In this document: positions 45,161 to 52,508 of the stretch, in pieces
Layout of the letters: every line of letters begins with the position of its first letter
Numbering within the stretch: the stretch's first letter is position 1
Assembly: GCA_905373475.1 (NCBI GenBank)
Contig: CAJPTC010000018.1
Span: forward strand, 1-52,508
Length of the DNA stretch: 52,508 bases
Source of the DNA: Bacteroidia bacterium
Lineage (GTDB): Bacteria > Bacteroidota > Bacteroidia > Bacteroidales > CAJPTX01
Direction of reading: 5' to 3'
The notes under the pieces: model-generated
Databases searched by the model: none
What the model saw: the letters and a program-made list of their open reading frames with translations, nothing else
Told to the model about the DNA's origin: nothing
Program-made: the position numbers and the translations under genes

Positions 45161-45383
45161 GTAAAAGTTGCCGCGCTATTTAGTTGAGAGTTGTGACAAG
45201 CGCAGAGCGTTTTGCAAGTTATTAACTCTTAACTAGGCGAAAAGTGCGAGCTCTTTAACTTCTTAATTATTATGAGGCAATACATAAAGAACTCGTTTTG
45301 TATGCACAAGTTGAGGCTCTACAATAACAAGATCAATTGGCACATCTACCTAGTTTTTGAAAAGTGCCATAATTCAATGAAAC

Positions 45384-45417
45384 ATACCCCAAGAAGCAAC
45401 TATTGCCCTTGGGGTAT
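45384..45417 (-). terminator. Terminator after the small barrel-like gene
   Basis: ATACCCCAAG (45384-45393) pairs with CTTGGGGTAT (45408-45417), a perfect 10-bp stem with a 14-base loop; it lies 54 bases past the stop of the gene at 45471. The T tract is weak (GTTTCATT). Confidence 0.7.
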
Positions 45418-45470
45418 TTATTACAATTCGTTTGGGTATCGATCTCAGAATTTACCGATATGAATCAATT

Positions 45471-45977
45471 CTAGAATTTTTGTACAAAACCTACCGAAAC
45501 AACTGGAACTACTGAGAAAACGATCTCGTTGTCTATTAACGATGTAGGCGACAATTCAAAATCCATACCTAAGGTATTTGTAAACATGTAACGCCCTCCT
45601 AAGAAAATGGCAGTTATGGGCTTGCCACCCCAGCCTGTTTCCTCGAATTTCATCATTCTTACTCCGCCCAGTGCCCCACCATAGAGATCAAAACCATTGC
45701 CAAGCTGATTATGAAGCGTTACTCTTGCAGCAGCAATTCCGTGCGAATATTCCCAAAAATAGCCGACATAGCCTCCAATCCCCAATGAAGAAGTGCCACG
45801 CAATAAACCATCGACTAGGTTATATTCATAAACCAAACTTGTTGCAACACCTGTATAAGCATAACCCACACGCTCTGAGAGCATCGACTCGCTTCTGCTA
45901 AATGCAGAGGAATTCTGTCCGTTTGCAGCAAGGTAGCATAAAACGGACAAACAGGTTAACAAAAAAATTCTTCTCAT
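45471..45977 (-). CDS. Small secreted barrel-like protein
   Basis: 168 residues with a signal peptide (MRRIFLLTCLSVLCYLAANGQ). The mature part alternates short strands (GVATSLVYEYNL, GIGGYVGYFWEY, AAARVTLHNQL, DLYGGALGG, AIFLGGRYMF, VVPVVSVGFVQKF) and ends in Phe, which suggests an 8-stranded outer-membrane barrel. It is related to the shorter protein at 6-359. It is 11 bases downstream of the YiiX-like gene and shares its promoter. Function unknown. Confidence 0.75.
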   Translation of the reverse strand: MRRIFLLTCLSVLCYLAANGQNSSAFSRSESMLSERVGYAYTGVATSLVYEYNLVDGLLRGTSSLGIGGYVGYFWEYSHGIAAARVTLHNQLGNGFDLYGGALGGVRMMKFEETGWGGKPITAIFLGGRYMFTNTLGMDFELSPTSLIDNEIVFSVVPVVSVGFVQKF

Positions 45978-45988
45978 TGCACATAACT

Positions 45989-46480
45989 CTATTTACGGAC
46001 TTCTATTTTTGTGTAGGTGTGGTCGCTTTCTTTAATTTGTAGTGGTGTTACCGTTGGTTTCCATGTATCAGAGATATCAATCGAATAGCTTTCTTTAGCA
46101 CAATACCAAACAAGCGAGCTACAAATAAACCGGTTAGGGGCAAAAGCCTTTGCAGCGACCGCACTACTATTATATATACGACCAATATACTTCTTTGCTC
46201 GGTTTGCCATCTGAGTTAAATTATCAATATTTTCATAAGTTTTTATCATCTTCGAACGAAACCAATTCCATTTAAATTTTCTTTTCACATAGCGTAAGCC
46301 CATCACATTATGTTCACGACACCATGAGTCAAAAGACATATATTGTACGCCATCTTTGGTAGTTTTGCTCTTCGGATATGCATCAATTGAAAACTCCTCC
46401 TTAAAATCTACATACCAAGGAATACAATTAAATATTATTCCTGTATGCCCAAACGTAGATACAAAAAGGTTACGTCTCAT
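45989..46480 (-). CDS. YiiX/YycO-like permuted papain-fold protein
   Basis: 163 residues. It shows STFGHTGII near the start (catalytic His) and FICSSLVWYCAKESYSIDI later (Cys of the permuted NlpC/P60 or YiiX fold), followed by TPLQIKES. The order His before Cys is that of the permuted enzymes. No signal peptide is visible: the protein begins directly at the strand before the His, so it may be a cytoplasmic or truncated member. It starts the two-gene unit with the barrel protein. The catalytic reaction is not known. Confidence 0.75.
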   Translation of the reverse strand: MRRNLFVSTFGHTGIIFNCIPWYVDFKEEFSIDAYPKSKTTKDGVQYMSFDSWCREHNVMGLRYVKRKFKWNWFRSKMIKTYENIDNLTQMANRAKKYIGRIYNSSAVAAKAFAPNRFICSSLVWYCAKESYSIDISDTWKPTVTPLQIKESDHTYTKIEVRK

Positions 46481-46497
46481 CTGAATTATAATTTTTA

Positions 46498-46524
46498 CAA
46501 AAGTAGTGTTTTTCTAAAAAACAC
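46498..46524 (-). promoter_or_regulatory. Promoter with an inverted repeat in the spacer
   Basis: TACTTTTG (46498-46505, minus strand) is the -7 box. The spacer just upstream is GTGTTTTT (46506-46513), 3 bases, then AAAAACAC (46517-46524), a perfect 8-bp inverted repeat that could be an operator. The 46481-46805 gap holds this, the terminator at 46751 and otherwise AT-rich sequence. Confidence 0.55.
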
Positions 46525-46750
46525 GCCCATTAAAATACTGTTCGAAATGATTTTTCTGAAAACAATAGTAATGATACTATCTCTAGCCTCTTATAAACGT
46601 CAAAGAACGTGAAATGAAGAAAAAGCAGACCGACAGTGTAAAACCAGATGTATATAAGCATTGAATACGCTTGGTAATCTTTGAATATCACCGTTTTTTT
46701 TGAGCAGGACGGGCTCGCCTCCATTTCTCAAATACAGAACATTGACACAA

Positions 46751-46777
46751 AAAAAGCCCCCTCCAAAGGAGGGAGCT
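46751..46777 (-). terminator. Terminator of the acd-etfBA operon
   Basis: AGCCCCCTCC (46755-46764) pairs with GGAGGGAGCT (46768-46777) with one mismatch over AAA; on the minus strand a T tract follows. It lies 29 bases past the etfA stop. Confidence 0.88.
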
Positions 46778-46805
46778 CAAATCAATACTTACGAGAATCA
46801 AAAAA

Positions 46806-47822
46806 CTATTTGTCTTTACGAAGCTTCTCTAACCGTTCTGTAAGCAACGGGATAATCTTATGCAAATCTCCCACAATACCTAAATCAGCTACACCAAAAA
46901 TCGGAGCATCTTTGTCGCGATTGATCGCGATGATGTATTCCGACTCTTCCATCCCTGCAAGGTGCTGAATAGCGCCAGAAATACCACAAGCGAAGTAGCA
47001 TGCAGGACGTACGGTTTTACCCGTTTGCCCAACCTGACGGTCGTGAGGCATAACACCAGCATCCACCATGGCACGCGACGACGATACCTGCGCACCAATT
47101 ACATTGGCAAGCGCCTCCAGTTTCTTGAAGCCTTCTTTGCTACCTACGCCACGACCTCCAGAGACAAGAATACGAGCTTCTGTAATATCGATCTTATCGT
47201 TGGCCGAGAGCTCCTCTTTAACAACCTTAACCTTGAACGCATCACGCTGGAAAGGTATAGTCTCGGTAACTACGTTGCCTGTACGCTTTTCATCCTTTGC
47301 CAAGCGCTTCATCACACCTGGACGCACGGTAGCCATCTGCGGACGATGCTCGGTACATATAATAGTAGCCATGAGGTTACCACCGAACGCAGGGCGCGTC
47401 ATCAAGAGGTCGCCCGCTTCCGAGATCTCCAACTTTGTACAATCGGCCGTTAGACCCGTAACGATACGTGCCGAAAGACGTGGTCCGAGGTCGCGTCCTA
47501 TAGTAGTAGCACCAATGAGCACCACTTCTGGTTTGTACTTCGCAATTAGATGCGCCATAGCCTGTGCATAAGGCTCGGTCGTATAGATCTCGAGTGCTGG
47601 ATCTTCTACAACAATCACATCGTCAGCGCCTGCTGCAATGAGATCCTTGGCCTGTGCTGCAATCTTGTTGCCAAAGAGCAACGCATATACTTTCTGGTTC
47701 GTGTGATCTGCTAAATCGCGCGCTTTACCCAGAAGCTCATACGCCACATTCTGAATCTTGCCGTGGCGCTGCTCGGCGAATACGAAAATACCTTTGTATT
47801 GCGACTTATCCATCTCACCCAA
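46806..47822 (-). CDS. etfA: Electron transfer flavoprotein subunit alpha
   Basis: 338 residues. EtfA binds FAD through the C-terminal segment with the signature VRPACYFACGISGAIQHLAGMEE (written here as GISGAIQHLAGM) and IAINRDKDAPIFGVADLGIVGD. With EtfB it takes electrons from the acyl-CoA dehydrogenase and passes them on in the cytoplasm. It starts at the base directly after the etfB stop codon, so the pair is coupled. Confidence 0.96.
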   Translation of the reverse strand: MGEMDKSQYKGIFVFAEQRHGKIQNVAYELLGKARDLADHTNQKVYALLFGNKIAAQAKDLIAAGADDVIVVEDPALEIYTTEPYAQAMAHLIAKYKPEVVLIGATTIGRDLGPRLSARIVTGLTADCTKLEISEAGDLLMTRPAFGGNLMATIICTEHRPQMATVRPGVMKRLAKDEKRTGNVVTETIPFQRDAFKVKVVKEELSANDKIDITEARILVSGGRGVGSKEGFKKLEALANVIGAQVSSSRAMVDAGVMPHDRQVGQTGKTVRPACYFACGISGAIQHLAGMEESEYIIAINRDKDAPIFGVADLGIVGDLHKIIPLLTERLEKLRKDK

Positions 47823-48605
47823 CTAGATTATAAATTTTTCTTGCAACTTTGCTATAATCAAATCTACTGCCTCCTCAGGCGTCAATTCGTGCTGCTCGCC
47901 AGCCGCTTTTGCTCCCTTCGAGAACGACTTGAACACCTTGGTCGGCGACCCCTTCATACCGAGCTTTGTCTCGTCAACGTCTATATTGTCGGCATTCCAG
48001 ATCTTCACCTCTTTGTTGTAAGCATCTACAATGCCTCCAACTGTCATGTAACGGGTTTCTTTAACGGGGACAACCGAAGTTAAGAGGCAAGGCGTGGGTA
48101 GTTCTACTACCTGATACCCCTCTTCCGTTGCTTTACGCACCTTTAGCAAGCCCTTTCCGTCATACTCAAGACTCTCCACATAACTCACTTGCGGAATGTT
48201 AAGATGTTCTGCAATCTGCGGTCCTACTTGCGCGGTATCGCCGTCAATTGCCTGACGTCCTGTAATTACTATATCGTAGGGCAACGTACGTATTGCTCCT
48301 GCCAATGCATTGGAAGTAGCCAAGGTATCTGCTCCCGCAAAACGACGGTCACTCAGATGGATAGCTTCATCTACCCCCATCGCAAAAGCTTCGCGCAAGA
48401 TGGCATCAGCCTGCGGAGGTCCCATCGTAATCACCGTGACCTTTGCACCATACTGATCTTTCAAACGAAGCGCTAACTCTACTCCCCCCTTGTCATCAGG
48501 GTTCATAATGCTCGGCACACCCTCGCGGATTATCGTCCCTTTCACGGGATCGATACGCACCTCGGTGGTATCTGGCACCTGCTTTATACAAACAACTATA
48601 TTCAT
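47823..48605 (-). CDS. etfB: Electron transfer flavoprotein subunit beta
   Basis: 260 residues. It opens MNIVVCIKQVPDTTEV, and has NPDDKGGVELALRLKD and the ITGRQAIDGDTAQVGP region that binds AMP or FAD in EtfB proteins. It lies 31 bases after the acyl-CoA dehydrogenase gene. Whether the complex bifurcates to ferredoxin, as in Clostridium butyryl-CoA dehydrogenase complexes, cannot be decided from sequence here. Confidence 0.96.
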   Translation of the reverse strand: MNIVVCIKQVPDTTEVRIDPVKGTIIREGVPSIMNPDDKGGVELALRLKDQYGAKVTVITMGPPQADAILREAFAMGVDEAIHLSDRRFAGADTLATSNALAGAIRTLPYDIVITGRQAIDGDTAQVGPQIAEHLNIPQVSYVESLEYDGKGLLKVRKATEEGYQVVELPTPCLLTSVVPVKETRYMTVGGIVDAYNKEVKIWNADNIDVDETKLGMKGSPTKVFKSFSKGAKAAGEQHELTPEEAVDLIIAKLQEKFII

Positions 48606-48636
48606 TTCTACGCCAATTTCTAATATTAACCCCTCG

Positions 48637-49779
48637 CTACTTCTTCAACAAATTTGCCGCAATCACCATGCGCTGTACTTCGGAAGTCCCTTCGTATATC
48701 TCGGTGATTTTTGCGTCACGGAACATGCGCTCAATGGGGTAATCGCGCGTGTAACCATAGCCCCCGTGCAACTGTACTCCCTTTGTAGTAACTTCCATCG
48801 CTGTCTCAGCCGCAAAAAGTTTTGCATAAGAAGAATCTACACTATAGGGTAGCCCCTGATCTTTTTTCCAAGCAGCTGCACGAACAAGATAGCGCGAAGC
48901 CATAACTCGCGTTTGCATATCTGCCAACTGGAACTGAGTATTCTGGAACTGGCTCAATGCGCGACCGAATTGTTTACGCTCTTTGGTATAAGCTACTGTT
49001 TCGTCCATTGCACCCTGTGCTATACCGAGCGCCTGCGAAGCTATACCAATACGCCCTCCATCGAGGGTTTTCATTGCAATAGAGAAACCTTTCCCTTCAC
49101 GCCCCAGAAGGTTTTCCTTAGGAACAATGCAATCTTCAAAAATAAGCTCGCATGTTGCCGAGCCACGAATACCAAGCTTCTTTTCCTCCTTACCTATGGA
49201 GAAACCTTTCATGCCTTTTTCAACAATAAAAGCCGAAATGCCGTGTGTGCCCTGAGAACGATCTGTCATAGCTATTACGACAAACACATGGGCGTAAGCA
49301 GCATTCGTGATAAAAATTTTCGATCCATTCAACACATAATGATCTCCGTCGAGCACCGCCGTTGTTTGCTGCCCAGCGGCATCTGTGCCTGCATTGGGTT
49401 CTGTAAGCCCAAAAGCGCCGATCCACTCACCCGAGCAAAGTTTAGGCAGATACTTCATTTTCTGTTCTTCTGTACCAAACTCATAAATTGGGTTTAGGCA
49501 CAGCGACGTGTGCGCCGATACTACAACACCCGTTGTTGCACAAACGCGAGACAGTTCTTCAACTGCCATAGAATACATTACATTCGTTCCGCCAGCGCCG
49601 CCGTACTCTTTGGGGAAAGGAATCCCAAATGCTCCGATCTTGCCCAGCTTGGCGATCATCTCTTCGGGAAAATGTTCCTGCTCGTCAACCTCTGCGGCAC
49701 GGGGCTTTACCTCCTCGCGTGCAAACGAACGGATCATCTGGAGAAACAACTCCTCCGTCTTAGATAATGAAAACTCCAT
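48637..49779 (-). CDS. Short-chain acyl-CoA dehydrogenase (butyryl-CoA type)
   Basis: 380 residues. The FAD/substrate segments GAFGLTEPNAGTDA and ITNAAYAHVFVV, the RKQFGRALSQFQNTQF region and the catalytic Glu in EIYEGTSEVQRM place it in the short-chain family. With EtfAB it reduces crotonyl-CoA to butyryl-CoA, matching butyrate formation in Porphyromonas-like anaerobes. It opens the acd-etfB-etfA operon. The symbol bcd would fit but is not certain. Confidence 0.95.
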   Translation of the reverse strand: MEFSLSKTEELFLQMIRSFAREEVKPRAAEVDEQEHFPEEMIAKLGKIGAFGIPFPKEYGGAGGTNVMYSMAVEELSRVCATTGVVVSAHTSLCLNPIYEFGTEEQKMKYLPKLCSGEWIGAFGLTEPNAGTDAAGQQTTAVLDGDHYVLNGSKIFITNAAYAHVFVVIAMTDRSQGTHGISAFIVEKGMKGFSIGKEEKKLGIRGSATCELIFEDCIVPKENLLGREGKGFSIAMKTLDGGRIGIASQALGIAQGAMDETVAYTKERKQFGRALSQFQNTQFQLADMQTRVMASRYLVRAAAWKKDQGLPYSVDSSYAKLFAAETAMEVTTKGVQLHGGYGYTRDYPIERMFRDAKITEIYEGTSEVQRMVIAANLLKK

Positions 49780-49940
49780 CTCTTTTCAAATTTATATTTC
49801 GTATCACCACGCGCCCAAAGGGAAACTTGGCGCAACGCTTTACATCCTAAATCTACGACACCTAAACAAACGGAGCGACTCCCACCAATGTTGCCAAACA
49901 ATTGGTGTACGCAACCCGCAACCACATAAAATAAACGCTA

Positions 49941-49948
49941 CAAAGCTA
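49941..49948 (-). promoter_or_regulatory. Candidate -7 box upstream of the acyl-CoA dehydrogenase
   Basis: TAGCTTTG on the minus strand, 162 bases before the ATG. A closer match, TAAATTTG (49787-49794), would start transcription at the ATG. The 49780-50100 gap contains no gene; a weak CCTCTC/GAGAGG hairpin (50077-50091) may end the gene at 50101. Confidence 0.35.
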
Positions 49949-50100
49949 AACAATTTTGCGTTTGCGATTTTGACGCAATACGTGCAGCCACGAACGAGCT
50001 CAGTTATTCAGGCTGCGATAACATAAAAGAGAATACTTTCTCTCGCAATACAGAAGAACGAAGACTAGCAACAAGTCCTCTCCAAGAGAGGAAACTGCTA

Positions 50101-50466
50101 CTACAGTTCCTTCACCTTCCACGCGCCGATGTTACGTTTCGCCTCGTCAAAGCTTGCGCCCACCGCAATGAGCTTCTTCCCTGACGATTGGTAAGGCACA
50201 GCATAACCCTTCTCTTCTATTTGTGCTAGGGCATCTTCAGGACTCCCAGAGCTCCAGAGCTTGAACTCGAAAAGGTAGATCGTATCTTTCAGCTCCACCA
50301 CGCAGTCGGCACGACCCACAATGTTATGTACTTCCGTGTGTACATGCTGACCCATAAGGCGGAAAACAAGATAGAACACCATCTGATAGTTCCACTCAAT
50401 AAGATTCAGTTCGGGCGTAGGACTGTAAGACATACCCGCGATGAAAGACTGCATGCGCGTCATAAA
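50101..50466 (-). repeat. Near-identical 3' block, copy A (copy B at 51727-52092)
   Basis: The 366 bases at 50101-50466 and 51727-52092 (offset 1626) differ at only a few positions. Similarity is lower just upstream and rises again at about 50715-50882 versus 52343-52508. This is a direct tandem repeat covering the end of the two AAA/PD-(D/E)XK genes. Confidence 0.9.
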
Positions 50467-51720
50467 GTCATCCACGTCGCCGTGTTTCACCGCTTCTATG
50501 AATTTACTGAGTTCACTCAAACGAACCGTAGCGGGACGAAGGAAGTAGCATTTTAGTAGCAACTCCCAGAAAGAATAACGTACCTCATCGTTGGGAAAAC
50601 CTAACGTAAATTCGTCATATTCTGCGTTATAGGTCTTTATCGTCAAATAACCTGCCTGATAAAGTATCTGTATAGGGTCATCTGCAAATTCATGCGGATT
50701 CTCGAGATCCATACGCGTTAAAGCCACATTGTTATCAAGGTCGGGCAAAGGGTAGCAAAGCTCTTGCAGCTTCTTTGCCAAGAAAGTTGGCGTGCCCGTG
50801 GCAAACCAATAGTAACCAAGGCTCAGTTTCTGGAAGACCTTAAGTAGGTTGAAGGGGTTGTAAACGTTTTCACCCTCAATCGCGAAGCGGTAACCGTCGT
50901 ATTTCTTCTTAAGCTGTGCAAGGGTCGCTTCCGTACTGAGCGATAATTTCGCACCAAGTGCCTGTAGTTCGGGCGTAAAGGTTGAACGCAATTCCGCGTC
51001 CGTTATACCACAGATGCCTGCATAAGCATCGTCAAGGCTTATATCATTCAGATTATTGAGCCCGCTAAACACGCTAAGCTTGCTAAACTTCGTGACGCCC
51101 GTTAGAAAGACAAATTGGATGTATTGGTCGCAAGACTTTATGGCAGAATAGAAACCTGCCAGTATGTTCCGATTCTTTTCATGCAGCGCTTGTTGTTCGG
51201 CATCTAGAGTCTGAAGCAAAGGCTTGTCGTATTCATCCACCAATATAGCTACTCGCTTTTGGGTCTTATGGTACGCTGACTCTATTATCTTTTCCAAACG
51301 TCCGCCATAATAGGAGCTTCGCTCGGGTGACACCTCTACACTATACTGCGCTTCGTACTGTTGCAAGGTCTGATCTAAGCGCAACGGAAGCTCATTTTCT
51401 TGACTATAGTTACCCGTGTTTAAGTCTATATAGAGTACTGGGTGTTTCTGCCACGCTTCACGTTTCGACTGTCGTGCTAGTTCTTCTTCGGCTTGTGCCA
51501 GATACAACCCTTCAAACAGCTCTTTCTCCCCGCGAAAATAGGCGGCAAGGGTGGATAGAAACAAACTCTTACCAAAACGACGAGGACGACTCAAAAAATA
51601 GACCCTACCCGACAAAAGCTGCGCGACATACTGCGTTTTGTCGATATAGAGGAAATTGTTCTCTCGCAATATTTCAAAGCTTTGTACGCCGATGGGCAGC
51701 TTTCTCTCTGTCATCTTCAT
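50101..51720 (-). CDS. AAA-ATPase-like/PD-(D/E)XK nuclease family protein, copy 1
   Basis: 539 residues. The N-terminal AAA-ATPase_like domain has Walker A-like RPRRFGKSLF and Walker B VDEYDKPLL; the C-terminal domain has GRADCVVEL...FEFKLW, the Asp and Glu-x-Lys of a PD-(D/E)XK nuclease. The family is common and often multicopy in Bacteroidota and its role is unknown; mobile or defensive behaviour has been suggested. It lies 6 bases downstream of a near-copy, and the last 366 bases of both genes are almost identical. Confidence 0.88.
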   Translation of the reverse strand: MKMTERKLPIGVQSFEILRENNFLYIDKTQYVAQLLSGRVYFLSRPRRFGKSLFLSTLAAYFRGEKELFEGLYLAQAEEELARQSKREAWQKHPVLYIDLNTGNYSQENELPLRLDQTLQQYEAQYSVEVSPERSSYYGGRLEKIIESAYHKTQKRVAILVDEYDKPLLQTLDAEQQALHEKNRNILAGFYSAIKSCDQYIQFVFLTGVTKFSKLSVFSGLNNLNDISLDDAYAGICGITDAELRSTFTPELQALGAKLSLSTEATLAQLKKKYDGYRFAIEGENVYNPFNLLKVFQKLSLGYYWFATGTPTFLAKKLQELCYPLPDLDNNVALTRMDLENPHEFADDPIQILYQAGYLTIKTYNAEYDEFTLGFPNDEVRYSFWELLLKCYFLRPATVRLSELSKFIEAVKHGDVDDFMTRMQSFIAGMSYSPTPELNLIEWNYQMVFYLVFRLMGQHVHTEVHNIVGRADCVVELKDTIYLFEFKLWSSGSPEDALAQIEEKGYAVPYQSSGKKLIAVGASFDEAKRNIGAWKVKEL

Positions 51721-51726
51721 CTCTTT

Positions 51727-52508
51727 TTACAGCTCCTTCACCTTCCATGCGCCGATGTTACGTTTCGCCTCGTCAAAGCTTGCGCCCACCGCAATGAGCT
51801 TCTTCCCTGACGATTGGTAAGGCACAGCATAACCCTTCTCCTCTATTTGCGCTAGGGCATCTTCAGGACTCCCAGAGCTCCAAAGCTTGAACTCAAAAAA
51901 ATAGATTGTATCTTTCAGCTCCACCACGCAGTCGGCACGACCCACAATGTTATGCACTTCCGTGTGTACATGCTGACCCATGAGACGGAAAACAAGATAG
52001 AATACCATCTGGTAGTTCCACTCAATGAGATTCAGTTCGGGCGTAGGACTGTAAGACATACCAGCAATGAAAGACTGCATGCGCGTCATAAAAGCATCTA
52101 GGTTGCCATCGCGGATCTCATCCTCCAGTAGATCAAGCTCCGCAAGAGCGCGCAAAGCAGACTGGGCATAAAGAACCTTGAGTAGCAACTCGAGGAAACA
52201 ATAGCGCACCTCATCATTCGGGAAACCAAGCGTAAAGCGTTCCCTGTCGTTTTCGTAGGTTTTTATTGTTAGGTAGCCTGCCTGATAAAGTATTTGTATC
52301 GGGTCATCTACCAATTCATGCGGATTCTCGAGTTCTATGCGTTTCATACGCACGTTGTTGTCAAGGTCGGGCAAAGGGTAGCGAAGCTCTTGCAGTTTCT
52401 TGGCCAAAAACGTAGGTGTGCCCGTAGCAAACCAATAGTAACCAAGGCTTAGCTTCTGGAAGACCTTAAGTAGGTTGAAGGGGTTGTAAACGTTTTCACC
52501 CTCAATCG
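51727..52508 (-). CDS. AAA-ATPase-like/PD-(D/E)XK protein, copy 2 (partial)
   Basis: The C-terminal 259 residues of a second member; the reading frame stays open to the window edge, so the N-terminal ATPase domain lies outside. The last 120 or so residues match copy 1 except for one Leu-Phe change (IYLFEF versus IYFFEF). The middle (about residues 75-125 of this fragment, near 52093-52230) has diverged clearly. The GRADCVVEL...FEFK nuclease motif is intact. An internal ATG at 52407 is not the true start. Confidence 0.88.
   Translation of the reverse strand, partial: IEGENVYNPFNLLKVFQKLSLGYYWFATGTPTFLAKKLQELRYPLPDLDNNVRMKRIELENPHELVDDPIQILYQAGYLTIKTYENDRERFTLGFPNDEVRYCFLELLLKVLYAQSALRALAELDLLEDEIRDGNLDAFMTRMQSFIAGMSYSPTPELNLIEWNYQMVFYLVFRLMGQHVHTEVHNIVGRADCVVELKDTIYFFEFKLWSSGSPEDALAQIEEKGYAVPYQSSGKKLIAVGASFDEAKRNIGAWKVKEL

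Noticed and set aside
45272..45463. Small plus-strand ORF in the gap before the barrel gene
   Set aside because: It crosses the terminator hairpin at 45384 and has no recognisable features.
51327..51797. Plus-strand ORF across the two AAA genes
   Set aside because: It is a shadow of the nuclease-type genes on the other strand.
1..52508. CRISPR array, intact transposase or prophage
   Set aside because: No regularly spaced repeats, transposase motifs or phage gene clusters were seen.

Overview
The window looks like a chromosomal segment of a Bacteroidota bacterium, most likely order Bacteroidales and plausibly Porphyromonas-like (an inference from gene content, not a search). The signs are Bacteroidota-type -7 boxes (TAnnTTTG) before many genes, SusC/SusD-type remnants, a CarboxypepD-reg TonB-dependent receptor, a DUF2723 glycosyltransferase, a DPP IV peptidase, a tmRNA whose tag reads GENSFALAA, and an acyl-CoA dehydrogenase-EtfB-EtfA cluster typical of butyrate-forming anaerobes.

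Layout. 1-5.2 kb: a short secreted protein, M23 peptidase and thyA (translationally coupled), a secreted hypothetical, a SemiSWEET, and a TlpA-like lipoprotein. 5.3-7.6 kb: decayed SusC and SusD genes. 7.8-9.5 kb: an isolated DUF262/DUF1524 (GmrSD-like) gene. 9.6-14.7 kb: F-type ATP synthase genes atpB-E-F-H-A-G without atpD or atpC. 14.9-16.0 kb: a DAHP synthase-chorismate mutase fusion. 16.1-17.2 kb: a broken AAA/DUF4143 ATPase. 17.4-20.2 kb: rplM-rpsI-rpsB-tsf with a long leader before rpsB. 20.4-23.2 kb: an NtrC-like regulator without a DNA-binding domain, overlapping a secreted coiled-coil protein, then a DUF4197 lipoprotein. 23.4-26.0 kb: DPP IV directly behind ssrA. 26.1-32.1 kb, plus strand: ThiF-like E1, glycosyltransferase, DUF2723 protein, rsgA. 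32.2-34.7 kb: a putative single-chain restriction-methylation protein interrupted by a 20-bp palindrome. 34.9-36.0 kb: hemW. 36.0-40.5 kb: an outer-membrane barrel protein diverging from PBP1A plus a Rieske-like lipoprotein. 40.5-45.1 kb: a tight kdsC-ubiA-like-maf-TonB receptor operon. 45.5-46.5 kb: a small barrel-like protein and a YiiX-like papain-fold protein. 46.8-49.8 kb: acd-etfB-etfA. 50.1 kb to the end: two tandem AAA-ATPase-like/PD-(D/E)XK genes with mosaic identity; the second runs off the window.

Much of the window is housekeeping: translation, ATP synthesis, envelope and fatty-acid-type fermentation. Interspersed are decaying or mobile-looking loci: the dead SusCD pair, the dead AAA/DUF4143 gene, the DUF262 gene, the methylase, and the tandem AAA/PD-(D/E)XK genes. 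No CRISPR array, intact transposase or phage module was seen. The most novel-looking items are the HTH-less sigma-54 activator fused by overlap to a coiled-coil protein, the PBP1A-Rieske-like pair with an altered ligand set, the methylase with a palindrome inside its putative nuclease domain, and the mosaic tandem nuclease genes.
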